Part shown: positions 8,880 through 18,215 of the stretch, piece after piece
How positions within the stretch are numbered: the first letter of the stretch is position 1
Layout: every line of letters begins with the position of its first letter
From: Desulfamplus sp964425195
Lineage (GTDB): Bacteria; Desulfobacterota; Desulfobacteria; Desulfobacterales; Desulfobacteraceae
NCBI GenBank assembly: GCA_964425195.1
Contig: CAYRLG010000023.1
Location: forward strand, 5,084 to 69,083
Direction of reading: 5' to 3'
Length of the DNA stretch: 64,000 bases
Translations under genes and position numbers: made by a program
Notes under the pieces: model-generated
What the model was told of the DNA's origin: nothing
Database searches by the model: none
The model's input: the letters and a program-made list of their open reading frames with translations, nothing else

Positions 8880-9197
8880 CTAAACATAAACGCTAAAATT
8901 AAGGGATCGTTTTTTTATACTATACTCTTGTTCCAATTGGCTTTGCTGTTTATCATATTGGGATTCAAGCTGAATAATCTTTTTTTTATGCTCTTGTTCA
9001 AGAGTTGATTGTTTATTAGAATAATCTTGCTCTATTTTGTTTTTTTCTCTACTTAGGTTGATTTTATAATCAGAGCTACTGTTTTTATCTTCAGGCTGAG
9101 ATTTAACCTCAGACACAAAAGGGGCTGTAACATCTTTGGCAGCAATCTGCCTCTGATAGTGCACATATGAACCGGCTGTATTTATACCAGGTATCAT
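8880..9197 (-). CDS. Small coiled-coil protein of unknown function
   Basis: 105 residues, family not recognised. The N-terminal half is polar and low in complexity. Residues about 48-95 are a charged heptad-like coiled coil rich in Glu, Gln, Lys and Ser. There is no signal peptide or membrane segment. The GAGGCATC just upstream supports the start at 9197. It lies 83 nt after the next gene on the same strand; both begin with short Gly/Asn/Tyr-rich segments and may belong together. Confidence 0.55.
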   Translation of the reverse strand: MIPGINTAGSYVHYQRQIAAKDVTAPFVSEVKSQPEDKNSSSDYKINLSREKNKIEQDYSNKQSTLEQEHKKKIIQLESQYDKQQSQLEQEYSIKKRSLNFSVYV

Positions 9198-9280
9198 TAG
9201 ATGCCTCCCCCTATTTTTTATTAAAAATCCTTGATAAAAAGGATAAAAAGATTATTTAGAACCTAATTTAGGTTTATGGC

Positions 9281-9763
9281 TCAAACCATCAGATCGATAC
9301 TGGTACGTGACAACGGCATCTGTCCATAAGGGGACTGATAAAATTGCGATTGAACTTGCTGATCTTGTTGTGCTTTCTGCAACTGTTGATTTTGATCTGT
9401 ACGTTCTGTTCTAAAAGCTTCGATCACTTGCCCCTCTTGCTGTGATTGATCCATTTCTGGAGTTGATATAGTTGTACTATTACCATTCACAGGTAATGGC
9501 TCTGTAGCTGATGAACCTGTCGCCTGCATTGAGGTTTGGCTGCTCTGCTGTATAGTATCCTGAGCCTCTTGAGATATACTCACTCTGAAATCATTGTTTG
9601 CATTGTTTGTGCTTGACGGTGGGGACTTAAGCTCTATCTGGGTAGCTTCTCTATTTAGAGCCAAAGCATCGTTTTGCACGCCACCTACTGTTTGACTGTT
9701 GGGTGCAGAGCTGTATGGATTAAATAGAGAATTGGAATATCCAGAGTAACCGTTTATATTCAT
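9281..9763 (-). CDS. Gln/Ser-rich protein of unknown function
   Basis: 160 residues, no recognised domain. The composition is strongly biased to Gln, Ser, Asn and Thr. The N-terminus MNINGYSGYSNSLFNPYSS is disordered-looking, followed by VSISQEAQD, a motif common in small Desulfobacterota and flagellar-associated hypothetical proteins that may form a helix. A clear AAGGAGG ribosome binding site precedes the ATG at 9763. No secretion signal is visible. It heads a likely two-gene unit with the coiled-coil protein. Confidence 0.6.
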   Translation of the reverse strand: MNINGYSGYSNSLFNPYSSAPNSQTVGGVQNDALALNREATQIELKSPPSSTNNANNDFRVSISQEAQDTIQQSSQTSMQATGSSATEPLPVNGNSTTISTPEMDQSQQEGQVIEAFRTERTDQNQQLQKAQQDQQVQSQFYQSPYGQMPLSRTSIDLMV

Positions 9764-9950
9764 AGCATCCTCCTTAAAATTAGAGTTATTGACAATAATA
9801 TTTTACTCTTTTATAGAAACTAATTTTACTGATTGTATTATCTACAGCCATAAATCTTTAAAATATGAGCTTTTCTATTTGAGTGCATTAATTTTTTATA
9901 AATAAAATATATACTATCTTATTCAAAGTCAATTTTTTTAATAATTTTCC

Positions 9951-9979
9951 TTGACAAGCTATTAATGGGTAATATATAA
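9951..9979 (+). promoter_or_regulatory. Probable promoter of tRNA-Asn
   Basis: A perfect -35 TTGACA (9951-9956) is followed after 16 nt by TATATAA (9973-9979), a good sigma-70-type -10. The tRNA starts about 55 nt further on. Confidence 0.6.
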
Positions 9980-10035
9980 GCATCACGTCTTTTGGGGCTG
10001 CCATTAAAGTATTGTAGCTCTAATAAAGCGTTTGC

Positions 10036-10111
10036 TCCTCAGTAGCTCAGTCGGCAGAGCAAGTGGCTGTTAACCACTGGGTCCGCGGTTCAAATCCGTG
10101 CTGAGGAGCCA
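10036..10111 (+). tRNA. tRNA-Asn (anticodon GUU)
   Basis: A complete 76-nt cloverleaf can be drawn. The acceptor is TCCTCAG/CTGAGGA, the D arm GCTC...GAGC, and the anticodon stem AGTGG/CCACT with loop CTGTTAA (anticodon GTT). The T arm contains TTCAAAT, and the CCA end is encoded (10109-10111). Confidence 0.97.
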
Positions 10112-10150
10112 AAATTAAAATAAATTATTCCTGAATAATATTATAATATA

Positions 10151-10177
10151 ACCTTAGAAGTTTTTCTAAGGTTTTTT
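10151..10177 (+). terminator. Rho-independent terminator after tRNA-Asn
   Basis: 8-bp stem CCTTAGAA/TTCTAAGG with a 4-nt loop followed by a run of six T. Confidence 0.85.
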
Positions 10178-10401
10178 ATTTGTTTTTTACTTTTTACTTG
10201 TTGACTTTCTGTGTTTATCAAACCCCGTTTAGAAAAATTATCTTTTTTTACTCCCCGCTCTTTTTTACTCCTCGCTATTTATATATCTTGACAACTCTTC
10301 CGTTCCAGAATACTACTTTTCTCATTTTTTACCAATTACCAACCTATTAAAAAATTTCTGATAAACTTAATAGACAGCTTTATACTAAGAGACAAGTTTA
10401 G

Positions 10402-11676
10402 ATGAATATAACCAAAGCTGTAAAGATTCTTGTTATTGACGATGATGTTCACATAAGAGATAGCGTAAAAAACTTTCTTGAAGACTATAACTATCAAGTG
10501 ATTGAGGCTGAAAACGGTCAAAAAGGGCTTGAATGCTTTGAGTTTTACTCTCCAGATATTGTATTATGTGAATTGCGCATGCCTAAAATGGATGGATTTG
10601 AAGTTCTTAAAAATCTTGTCACAAAATCCCCTGAGTCTCCAGTTATAATCGTCTCAAGTGCGAGTAACCTCTCAGATACAGTAGAGGCTTTAAGAATTGG
10701 AGCTTGGGATTATATAATAAAGCCGATTCAAGACATGACGGTTCTTTTACACTCCATCCAAAAAGCTCTTGAAAGATATTCATTTATAAAAGAAAAAGAG
10801 ATTTATAGAAAAGAGCTTGAAGAGGCAAATAGAAAACTTACTAACTCTATTGATACTTTAGAAAAAACAAAAGACAAACTTGTGCAGTCTGAAAAGATGG
10901 CAGCACTTGGAGGTCTTGTTGCAGGAGTTGCACACGAGATAAATACTCCGGTAGGTATTGCTATTACTGCTGCATCTTTTCTTAAAGATAAAACCCAAGA
11001 GATTAAAGAGCTATATATTGCTGGAAATTTAAAAAAAAGTGATCTTGAATCTTATCTTAAAAGTATGGATGAAGTATCATGTTCAATACTTATTAATATG
11101 GAGCGAGCAGCTTCCCTCATAAAAAGTTTTAAGCAAGTTGCAGTTGATCAGACAGTTGATGACAAGCGATTGTTTAATCTTAAAAAATATTTTGAAGAGG
11201 TATTAATAAGCCTTAAACCAATCTATCGTAATAGAAGATGTACTATTAATATAGAATGTTCTGATGATATTGAGATACTTTCTTATCCAGGCGTATATTC
11301 CCAAATTATAAGCAATCTTGTTATCAATTCAGTTGTACATGGATTCAAAAATAAGAAAGAGGATTGCCAAATTTTATTTATAATTTCATTAAATAGTATA
11401 AGTTATGGGGAGAATCGAGAGCTGACAATATGTTATAAAGATAATGGAGAGGGAATGACTCAAGAGCAGTTAAATAAAGTGTTTGATCCTTTCTATACTA
11501 CAATGCGTGGTAAGGGTGGCACAGGTCTTGGCATGTCTATTGTTTTTAACCTTGTAACTCAAAAACTTGGAGGGACAATTGAGTGCACAAGTGTGCCAGG
11601 CTTAGAAACGCAATTTCTAATAACTGTTCCATATATTGTGCCATCTTTAGATTCCCAAACCTATTCATCAAAATAG
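10402..11676 (+). CDS. Hybrid receiver-histidine kinase with Glu at the phospho-acceptor site
   Basis: 424 residues, no membrane segment. An N-terminal receiver domain (about 6-125) has the acidic pocket DDD at 13-15 and the conserved KP at the end (IIKPI). The acceptor Asp is replaced by Glu57 in the motif LCELRMPKMDG. A coiled coil (about 130-165) leads into a HisKA domain (GLVAGVAHEINTPVG, His178) and an HATPase domain (NLVINSVVHG, DNGEGMTQEQ, GGTGLGMSIV). It is a cytosolic kinase that may be set in an active-like state by the Glu, or may sense something through the receiver fold. It sits just ahead of a second kinase and its regulator. Confidence 0.9.
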   Translation: MNITKAVKILVIDDDVHIRDSVKNFLEDYNYQVIEAENGQKGLECFEFYSPDIVLCELRMPKMDGFEVLKNLVTKSPESPVIIVSSASNLSDTVEALRIGAWDYIIKPIQDMTVLLHSIQKALERYSFIKEKEIYRKELEEANRKLTNSIDTLEKTKDKLVQSEKMAALGGLVAGVAHEINTPVGIAITAASFLKDKTQEIKELYIAGNLKKSDLESYLKSMDEVSCSILINMERAASLIKSFKQVAVDQTVDDKRLFNLKKYFEEVLISLKPIYRNRRCTINIECSDDIEILSYPGVYSQIISNLVINSVVHGFKNKKEDCQILFIISLNSISYGENRELTICYKDNGEGMTQEQLNKVFDPFYTTMRGKGGTGLGMSIVFNLVTQKLGGTIECTSVPGLETQFLITVPYIVPSLDSQTYSSK

Positions 11677-11681
11677 TCACT

Positions 11682-12758
11682 ATGATTATCAATATCTATA
11701 ATCCATCAAGGTGGTATCTACATCCTGTTTTTATCTTTGCATGCTCCATTTTATCATTAGCTACCGCACTTATCTTAACAATATACTGGTACATGGAGAT
11801 AACCGCAGCTCTTCAAGTTATAATTATGAAGTTCAATATAGACCCGGGTCAGATATTTCCATCAAGAACAGGGATGACATTTCTTGTTCTCACTCTTTTA
11901 GTTACCGTTGTTTTAACTGGAATACTACTCGCTTTTATTTATTACCAACGGACACTTAGGCTCTTTAGACTCCAACACAATTTTATTTATAATTTTACAC
12001 ACGAACTAAAAACTCCTGTGACATCTCTAAAGATTTATCTTGAAACTTTTCTCCGTCACCCTCTTGATCCCGAAGAGATCAAAAAATATAGTGAATATAT
12101 GCTAAACGATGTGGGTCGCCTTACTGAAAACATTAACAGTATATTAAACCTTGCAAGAATTGAGAGTCGTGCTTACAGTGCAGACTTAATCCATCAAGAT
12201 ATTTTTGAGCTAATTGCAAAATTCTGCGAAAAAAATAGAACTCTTTTTCATAACTGTAATATTAGCATTAAAAATCCAGATGCTAAGTTGATATACCCTG
12301 TAAATATACTGCTTTTTGAAATGCTGTTAATGAACATTTTATCAAATGCTATGAAATATAATATGTCTGAGAATCCTGATATAAAAATTACGTTTCGTCC
12401 TTATCGAAAAAAACTTATGATTGATTTTGAAGATAATGGCATTGGTATTGAGAGGCATGAGTTAAAAAAAATATTCAGAAAATTCTATCAAGCTGGTGTG
12501 GTAAATGGCTCAGATGTAAAAGGTAGCGGACTCGGTCTTTATTTAGTTTTTAGCATTGCAAAGATACATGGCTGGAGTATTACTGCAAAAAGCGAAGGAA
12601 AGGGCAAAGGCTCTATATTCACCCTATATCTTCCAAGAGATAGTTTTTGTTCTACAGATAGAATAACTCAAGAGAGTAAAGATAAAAAATCTATGGAAAA
12701 TATTTTTAAAAAATGTATCTTGGCAATAACAAAACAAGGGAAGTATGGAGACATTTAA
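11682..12758 (+). CDS. Membrane sensor histidine kinase
   Basis: 358 residues from the ATG at 11682, chosen because earlier in-frame codons overlap the upstream kinase gene. Two membrane helices (about 14-38 and 60-85) frame a very short extracytoplasmic loop of about 25 residues. HisKA follows (FTHELKTPVTSL, His107), then HATPase with LLMNILSNAMKYN, DNGIGI and GSGLGLYL. It probably phosphorylates the response regulator encoded next, with which it overlaps by 14 nt. The short loop suggests sensing within or close to the membrane. Confidence 0.93.
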   Translation: MIINIYNPSRWYLHPVFIFACSILSLATALILTIYWYMEITAALQVIIMKFNIDPGQIFPSRTGMTFLVLTLLVTVVLTGILLAFIYYQRTLRLFRLQHNFIYNFTHELKTPVTSLKIYLETFLRHPLDPEEIKKYSEYMLNDVGRLTENINSILNLARIESRAYSADLIHQDIFELIAKFCEKNRTLFHNCNISIKNPDAKLIYPVNILLFEMLLMNILSNAMKYNMSENPDIKITFRPYRKKLMIDFEDNGIGIERHELKKIFRKFYQAGVVNGSDVKGSGLGLYLVFSIAKIHGWSITAKSEGKGKGSIFTLYLPRDSFCSTDRITQESKDKKSMENIFKKCILAITKQGKYGDI

Positions 12759-13560
12759 AGATGAATCTCCTCAGAAAATGAGAGAGAAAACGAGGATTTT
12801 AGTTGTAGAAGATGAATCTCATATAGCTGAGGGGATTAAATTGAATCTTCTAATCAAAGGTTATGATGTTAAAATTGCTTCAGATGGATTAACAGGTATT
12901 AAATTCTGGAGGGAGTGGAATCCCAATTTGATTATTCTTGATATAATGCTCCCAGTTATTGATGGCTTTTCAGTGCTTCGTACAATTCGCAAAGAGGATG
13001 AAAAACTTCCGGTTCTTATTCTCTCTGCTAAAAGCAGCGTTGAAGACAAAATTCATGGACTTAGATGCGGAGTTGATGATTATCTTGCTAAACCATTTGA
13101 TCTTGATGAATTTTTACTGCGAATTGAGAGACTTATCACCCGAACCTCATGGTATGCAAAAAGCCCAACTACTTCTACCCAAGATTCAGAATCTCAAAGC
13201 TGGACACCTAACAATAGGCAGATATCCCAGCATTTTTATGGGGATGAGAAGATTACTAACCAAAGTTTTACGTTTGGCGATAACCATATCGATTTTATAA
13301 CTGGTAAAGCTTCTGGTCAGGCTGGTGAGATAGTGTTGACAGAGCAGGAGCTTAAACTACTTAAAATTCTAATTGCTAACCGTAGAAGACCAGTTTCAAG
13401 GCAAGAACTTCTTGGGGCTGGTTGGGGATATTCAGGAGATATAACAACAAGAACTCTTGATAATTTTATGGTAAGGCTCAGAAAATATTTTGAAAAAAAT
13501 CCCAGAAAACCAGTATATTTTAAAAGCAGAAGATCTGTAGGATATCTATTTGACCATTAA
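12745..13560 (+). CDS. OmpR/PhoB-type response regulator
   Basis: 271 residues. The receiver domain (about 17-130) has acceptor Asp66 (LIILDIMLP), an intact acidic pocket (EDE) and the KPF motif. The linker to the C-terminal winged-helix DNA-binding domain (about 185-270, LTEQELKLLKILIANRRRPVSR, then RTLDNFMVRLRK) is unusually long, about 50 residues and Ser/Gln-rich. It is the partner of the kinase immediately upstream. Target genes cannot be read from the sequence. Confidence 0.94.
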   Translation: METFKDESPQKMREKTRILVVEDESHIAEGIKLNLLIKGYDVKIASDGLTGIKFWREWNPNLIILDIMLPVIDGFSVLRTIRKEDEKLPVLILSAKSSVEDKIHGLRCGVDDYLAKPFDLDEFLLRIERLITRTSWYAKSPTTSTQDSESQSWTPNNRQISQHFYGDEKITNQSFTFGDNHIDFITGKASGQAGEIVLTEQELKLLKILIANRRRPVSRQELLGAGWGYSGDITTRTLDNFMVRLRKYFEKNPRKPVYFKSRRSVGYLFDH

Positions 13561-13575
13561 TACCTAAATAATATT

Positions 13576-14373
13576 ATGCTTTACAACTACAAAGATATAG
13601 TAAAACAATTATCTACTGAGTCTGAAATTATTGTCCATTATATGAATATCCCACTTTTTATGAAAACTTTGATTCCTAAAAAGGATGTCACAGATTTCTC
13701 CATAAAAAGAGAGAAAATATTTGAACAACATGATTTCCATATAACTTTTTTATCTGACGATGAGATTTATAAGGTCAATGAATATAAGAGTTTAAAAAAA
13801 CAGATTGAGTGGATTTGCGGACGTTTTCTCGTCAAAAATATGGTAAAACAGTTCGTTGATAGTAATGTAAAGTTGTCAAATGTTAAGATTTCCTATAAAA
13901 AGGAAGGAGCACCATTCTTAGAACAGTTTAAAGACATTACAATCTCAATTAGCCATTCTGGGGATTATGCAGCAGTTGCTTTGTGTAAAAATTCAAAAAA
14001 TATTGGTATTGATATTGAAAAATCAGAATATCTACCAACAGAATCTTTTATACGAATAGTTTTTACCGACAAAGAGATAGCAAATATTAATTATAACCGT
14101 AAAAACAGATTAATCTCTACACAAAAAAGACCAGAAGAAATATATTCCAATGAAACGGTAATTGATGATAACATCTGGTATGGTCACGAGATTATGAGAC
14201 TTTGGACAATAAAAGAGGCATTTTTAAAGTATATTTATAAAGGATTTAACGAGAAACTCAAATCTATTGAAGTGTTGAATAATAGACTGTTTTATAATGG
14301 AGACGAAGTTACTGGAATTGATATTAACTCATTTAATATTGACAACCGCTACATCTTATCTTTAATAGGATAA
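13576..14373 (+). CDS. 4'-phosphopantetheinyl transferase (Sfp/AcpT-like)
   Basis: 265 residues. The family motifs are present: SISHSGDYAAVAL, NIGIDIEKSEY (Mg2+-binding Asp/Glu) and LWTIKEAFLKYIYKGF. Such enzymes transfer phosphopantetheine from CoA to acyl or peptidyl carrier proteins. The first about 65 residues and an insert around residues 175-195 are not typical. It starts 16 nt after the response regulator gene, so it may be co-transcribed with it. No carrier-protein or polyketide gene is present in the window. Confidence 0.88.
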   Translation: MLYNYKDIVKQLSTESEIIVHYMNIPLFMKTLIPKKDVTDFSIKREKIFEQHDFHITFLSDDEIYKVNEYKSLKKQIEWICGRFLVKNMVKQFVDSNVKLSNVKISYKKEGAPFLEQFKDITISISHSGDYAAVALCKNSKNIGIDIEKSEYLPTESFIRIVFTDKEIANINYNRKNRLISTQKRPEEIYSNETVIDDNIWYGHEIMRLWTIKEAFLKYIYKGFNEKLKSIEVLNNRLFYNGDEVTGIDINSFNIDNRYILSLIG

Positions 14374-14467
14374 GTAGTATTCATAAGATAGTATTTACTT
14401 AAAAAAGCAACAAGAATAAATAATAAAACTTTTAACTTAATTAAAATAATATAAAGAGGAACTACGA

Positions 14468-16420
14468 TTGAATCAATTTTATAAAAACTTATCCTTATGG
14501 TTAGTGATCATCTTGATGATGGTTATGTTGTATAACATCTTTAATCAGCAGCAGGTACCAGAAAGCACTATTGGCTACTCTGAATTTCTTTCTATGGTTG
14601 AGGCAGACAGAATTAAGAGTGTAGTTCTGCAAGGACAAGATATATACTTTACAGATGCTAATGGAACAAAATATAAATCATTCACGCCAGGAGATGTAGA
14701 GCTTATCAAAATGCTCAGAACTCATAGTGTCTCTATTAAAGCAAAACCTCCAACAGAATCTTCGCTATTCATGTCTATTCTCATATCATGGCTTCCCATG
14801 ATTGTTCTAATTGGTGTTTGGATATTCTTTATGCGTCAGATGCAAGGTGCTGGCGGAGGTAAGGCTATGTCCTTTGGTAAAAGCCGTGCCCGCCTAATAT
14901 CTGATAAAAATGACCAAATCACATTTGCAAATGTTGCTGGAATTGACGAGGCAAAGGAGGAGCTGACAGAAATTGTCGATTTTCTAAAAGAGCCTAAGAA
15001 ATTTACCCGTCTTGGAGGACGAATTCCTAAAGGTGTTCTTCTTGTAGGTTCCCCAGGAACTGGTAAAACACTTCTGTCAAGAGCTGTAGCTGGAGAGGCG
15101 GGAGTCCCCTTCTTCACTATAAGCGGATCAGACTTTGTTGAGATGTTTGTAGGTGTGGGAGCATCAAGAGTGCGAGACCTTTTTGCCCAAGGTAAGAAAA
15201 ATGCACCCTGTATCATATTTATTGATGAGATTGATGCTGTAGGTAGGCAGCGTGGTGCTGGTATGGGTGGAGGACATGATGAGCGTGAACAGACACTGAA
15301 TCAGCTTCTTGTTGAGATGGACGGGTTTGAATCAAATGAAGGTGTCATTCTTATGGCAGCCACAAACAGACCTGATGTTCTTGATCCTGCACTTATGAGA
15401 CCCGGGCGTTTTGACCGTCAGGTTGTTGTTGATATGCCTGATATAAAGGGCAGAATCGGCATCTTAAAGGTACACATGAAAAAGACACCTTTAGATAAAG
15501 ATGTGAATGTAGTAACTCTTGCTAAAGGCACTCCCGGATTTTCAGGCGCTGATCTTGAAAACCTTGTAAATGAAGCTGCTCTTCTTGCAGCAAAAAGAAA
15601 CCATGAAAAACTTAATATGATGGATTTTGAAGATGCCAAAGATAAAGTTTATATGGGTCTTGAGAGAAAATCCAAGGTTATACGCGAAGATGAAAAGAGA
15701 ACTACCGCATACCATGAAGCTGGTCACGCTCTTGTGGCAAGATTAATTCCTGGAACTGACGCTGTAAATAAGATTACAATAATTCCAAGAGGAAGGGCTG
15801 CAGGTGTTACATGGTTTTTGCCTGAAGAGAGCGGGTTTAAATATAAAGATCAATTAGAAGCAGAGCTGTCTGTAGCATTTGGAGGGCGTGTTGCTGAAGA
15901 GCTTATCTTTAACCGCATAAGCACTGGGGCATCAAATGATATTAAACAGGCTACAGCAATGGCTAATCGTATGGTTCGTGTATGGGGTATGAGCGATAAT
16001 CTTGGTCCACTTGCTTATAACCCGGGTGATGAGCATATATTTATTGGAAGAGATATTGGACACCCAAGAGAGTACTCTGAAGATACTGCAAAAAAAATTG
16101 ATGCAGAGGTTGCTGACATAATAAAACGAAACTATAAAATTGCAAAAGATATTTTATCAGAACATATTGATATTCTTCATAAACTTGCAGAGCTTCTCTT
16201 AGAAAAAGAGACGGTAATGGGCAAAGAGCTTGATGAGCTTATAAAATCAATGAAACCAGATTTTAATCCTCCCCCACCTTCTACAGTGTTTGACGATGAG
16301 ATACTTCATGCAATAGCTGATGAGGATTCTGACACATCAAAAGATACAAACATTCTGGAGGATGAATCTCAATCGCAAAAAGATGATATTTACAAAGGCA
16401 AGGAAGACCAAAAGCAATGA
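14468..16420 (+). CDS. ftsH: ATP-dependent membrane zinc metalloprotease FtsH
   Basis: 650 residues with a TTG start preceded by AAGAGGA. Two membrane helices (about 8-25 and 103-122) flank a periplasmic domain. The AAA+ domain has Walker A GSPGTGKT (Ser195 replaces the usual Pro), Walker B IIFIDEIDAVGRQRG and the second region of homology ATNRPDVLDPALMRPGRFDR. The zinc site HEAGH is at 416-420 with a later Asp (ASNDIKQAT). It degrades membrane and regulatory proteins. The Ser/Thr/Asp-rich tail is typical. It overlaps folP by 4 nt (ATGA). Confidence 0.97.
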   Translation: MNQFYKNLSLWLVIILMMVMLYNIFNQQQVPESTIGYSEFLSMVEADRIKSVVLQGQDIYFTDANGTKYKSFTPGDVELIKMLRTHSVSIKAKPPTESSLFMSILISWLPMIVLIGVWIFFMRQMQGAGGGKAMSFGKSRARLISDKNDQITFANVAGIDEAKEELTEIVDFLKEPKKFTRLGGRIPKGVLLVGSPGTGKTLLSRAVAGEAGVPFFTISGSDFVEMFVGVGASRVRDLFAQGKKNAPCIIFIDEIDAVGRQRGAGMGGGHDEREQTLNQLLVEMDGFESNEGVILMAATNRPDVLDPALMRPGRFDRQVVVDMPDIKGRIGILKVHMKKTPLDKDVNVVTLAKGTPGFSGADLENLVNEAALLAAKRNHEKLNMMDFEDAKDKVYMGLERKSKVIREDEKRTTAYHEAGHALVARLIPGTDAVNKITIIPRGRAAGVTWFLPEESGFKYKDQLEAELSVAFGGRVAEELIFNRISTGASNDIKQATAMANRMVRVWGMSDNLGPLAYNPGDEHIFIGRDIGHPREYSEDTAKKIDAEVADIIKRNYKIAKDILSEHIDILHKLAELLLEKETVMGKELDELIKSMKPDFNPPPPSTVFDDEILHAIADEDSDTSKDTNILEDESQSQKDDIYKGKEDQKQ

Positions 16421-17343
16421 ACAGCTTTAAATTAGAATGGCAGACTGCACAACAAAAATATAGCCTTGAACTTGGAAGAAGAACCTGCATAATGGGAATA
16501 CTCAACACAACACCAGACTCATTTTCTGATGGAGGAAGATACCTTAAATGTGATGTGGCAGTTGAACATGGTAGGAAACTTGCTGATGATGGGGCTGATA
16601 TTCTTGATATTGGGGGAGAATCTTCTCGTCCCTTTTCTGCACCTGTCTCTGTTCAAGAAGAGATTGACAGGGTTGTTCCAGTAATTGAGAGGTTATCAGC
16701 CCAAATTAATATTCCTATCTCAATTGATACTGTAAAATCAGAAGTTGCCAAAGCTGCGATTGAAGCTGGAGCATCAATTATAAATGATATCAGCGCATTA
16801 GAACAAGATGAACTTATGACTTCTATCGCAGTTAAAAAGAGGGTTCCTGTTATTTTGATGCACATGAAAGGAACTCCTGCAACAATGCAGATAAACCCGC
16901 AGTATGATGATTTTTTAAATGAAATAATGAGTTATCTTAAAGAACGAGCCGAATTTGCTGTAAAAGCCGGTGTTGAACCTGAACATATTATTCTCGATCC
17001 CGGCATCGGCTTTGGAAAAACCGTTGAACATAATCTAATGGTGATTCAATCTCTTGATAAGATAGCTCGGCTCGGTTTTCCAATTCTTGTCGGACCTTCA
17101 AGAAAATCTTTTGTCCAGAAGGTGCTTACAAGTTCAACCGGCATAAGCAGCGGCAAATCAGGTAGTATAGATAACACTTCGAACAGCAATATTACACCAT
17201 CATCTCCAAAGAATGAACTCGGGACAATGGCTGCAGTTGCAGCTTCAATAATGAATGGTGCTCATATTGTAAGGGTGCATGATGCAGCCTCAGCAAGGGT
17301 TGTTGCAAATATTATAAATGCTGTTCAAAATGTGAATATATAA
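16417..17343 (+). CDS. folP: Dihydropteroate synthase FolP
   Basis: 308 residues. The characteristic motifs are MGILNTTPDSFSDGG, DIGGESSRPF, SIDTVKSEVAKAA, VILMHMKGTP, ILDPGIGFGKT and GPSRKSF. It condenses p-aminobenzoate with dihydropterin pyrophosphate in folate synthesis. A low-complexity Ser/Gly/Asn insert of about 30 residues (about 237-268) sits between the GPSRKSF loop and the last helix, lengthening it over the usual roughly 280. The ftsH-folP order is conserved in many bacteria. Confidence 0.96.
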   Translation: MNSFKLEWQTAQQKYSLELGRRTCIMGILNTTPDSFSDGGRYLKCDVAVEHGRKLADDGADILDIGGESSRPFSAPVSVQEEIDRVVPVIERLSAQINIPISIDTVKSEVAKAAIEAGASIINDISALEQDELMTSIAVKKRVPVILMHMKGTPATMQINPQYDDFLNEIMSYLKERAEFAVKAGVEPEHIILDPGIGFGKTVEHNLMVIQSLDKIARLGFPILVGPSRKSFVQKVLTSSTGISSGKSGSIDNTSNSNITPSSPKNELGTMAAVAASIMNGAHIVRVHDAASARVVANIINAVQNVNI

Positions 17344-17377
17344 CAACTGTATATATAAATGATACCGGAGAGATTCA

Positions 17378-18175
17378 ATGCTTCTTGTTATTGATGTTGG
17401 AAATACAAATATAGTTCTCGGTGTTTTTGATGGAGAGACTCTTATAAAGGACTGGAGAATTAGAACTATTAGAGATACCACAGCAGATGAGTTTAATGTG
17501 CTTGCAAGAGCACTTTTTGCAGATAAAGGTATTAAACTATCAGATATCAGCCGTGTAGTTATATCGTCAGTAGTTCCTCCTGCCGTCCCTATTTTAGATA
17601 GATTTTGTGCAACCTATCTTAATAAAACACCTCTCTGGGTACAGCCAGCTTTGGTAAGAACTCTTATGCCCATTCTTTACAACAACCCTGCTGAAGTTGG
17701 GGCAGACAGAATTGTAAATGGAATTGCAGCATATAACAGATATAAAAAGAGTTTGATTGTAATTGATTTTGGGACAGCCACTACATTTGATGCTATCTCT
17801 GAAAATGGAGAGTATTTAGGAGGGGCAATTGTTCCTGGTATTATGATCTCATCTGAGGCTCTATTTCAAAGAGCTTCAAGATTGCCAAGAGTAGAGATGT
17901 TCATGCCACCTGAACACGTAATTGGGAAAGATACTATTGATAGTATAAAATCTGGTTTAATGCACGGGAATGCAGCATTAGTGGATGGAATGGTTGCAAG
18001 GATGAAAAAGGAGATGATGAGCGATCCCAACGTTACAACTTCTGAACCAATGGTTATAGCTACTGGGGGACTTGCCATACTTATTGCAGAGTTGTCAAAT
18101 TCAATTGAGGCTGTGGACAGTGCACTGACTCTTGAAGGGCTAAGAATTATAAGTCAGGCACTGAGCTCTAAATAA
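17378..18175 (+). CDS. coaX: Type III pantothenate kinase CoaX
   Basis: 265 residues, normal for the family. The motifs DVGNTNIVLGVFDG (phosphate loop), NPAEVGADRIVNGIAAY (catalytic Asp region), VIDFGTATTFDAI and VIATGGLA are all intact. It makes 4'-phosphopantothenate, the first step of CoA synthesis. GGAGAG precedes the ATG at 17378. It lies 34 nt after folP and is probably the last gene of the ftsH-folP-coaX unit. Confidence 0.96.
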   Translation: MLLVIDVGNTNIVLGVFDGETLIKDWRIRTIRDTTADEFNVLARALFADKGIKLSDISRVVISSVVPPAVPILDRFCATYLNKTPLWVQPALVRTLMPILYNNPAEVGADRIVNGIAAYNRYKKSLIVIDFGTATTFDAISENGEYLGGAIVPGIMISSEALFQRASRLPRVEMFMPPEHVIGKDTIDSIKSGLMHGNAALVDGMVARMKKEMMSDPNVTTSEPMVIATGGLAILIAELSNSIEAVDSALTLEGLRIISQALSSK

Positions 18176-18215
18176 TATATAAAAGATATCAATTATTTTA
18201 AAATAACACTTTATT

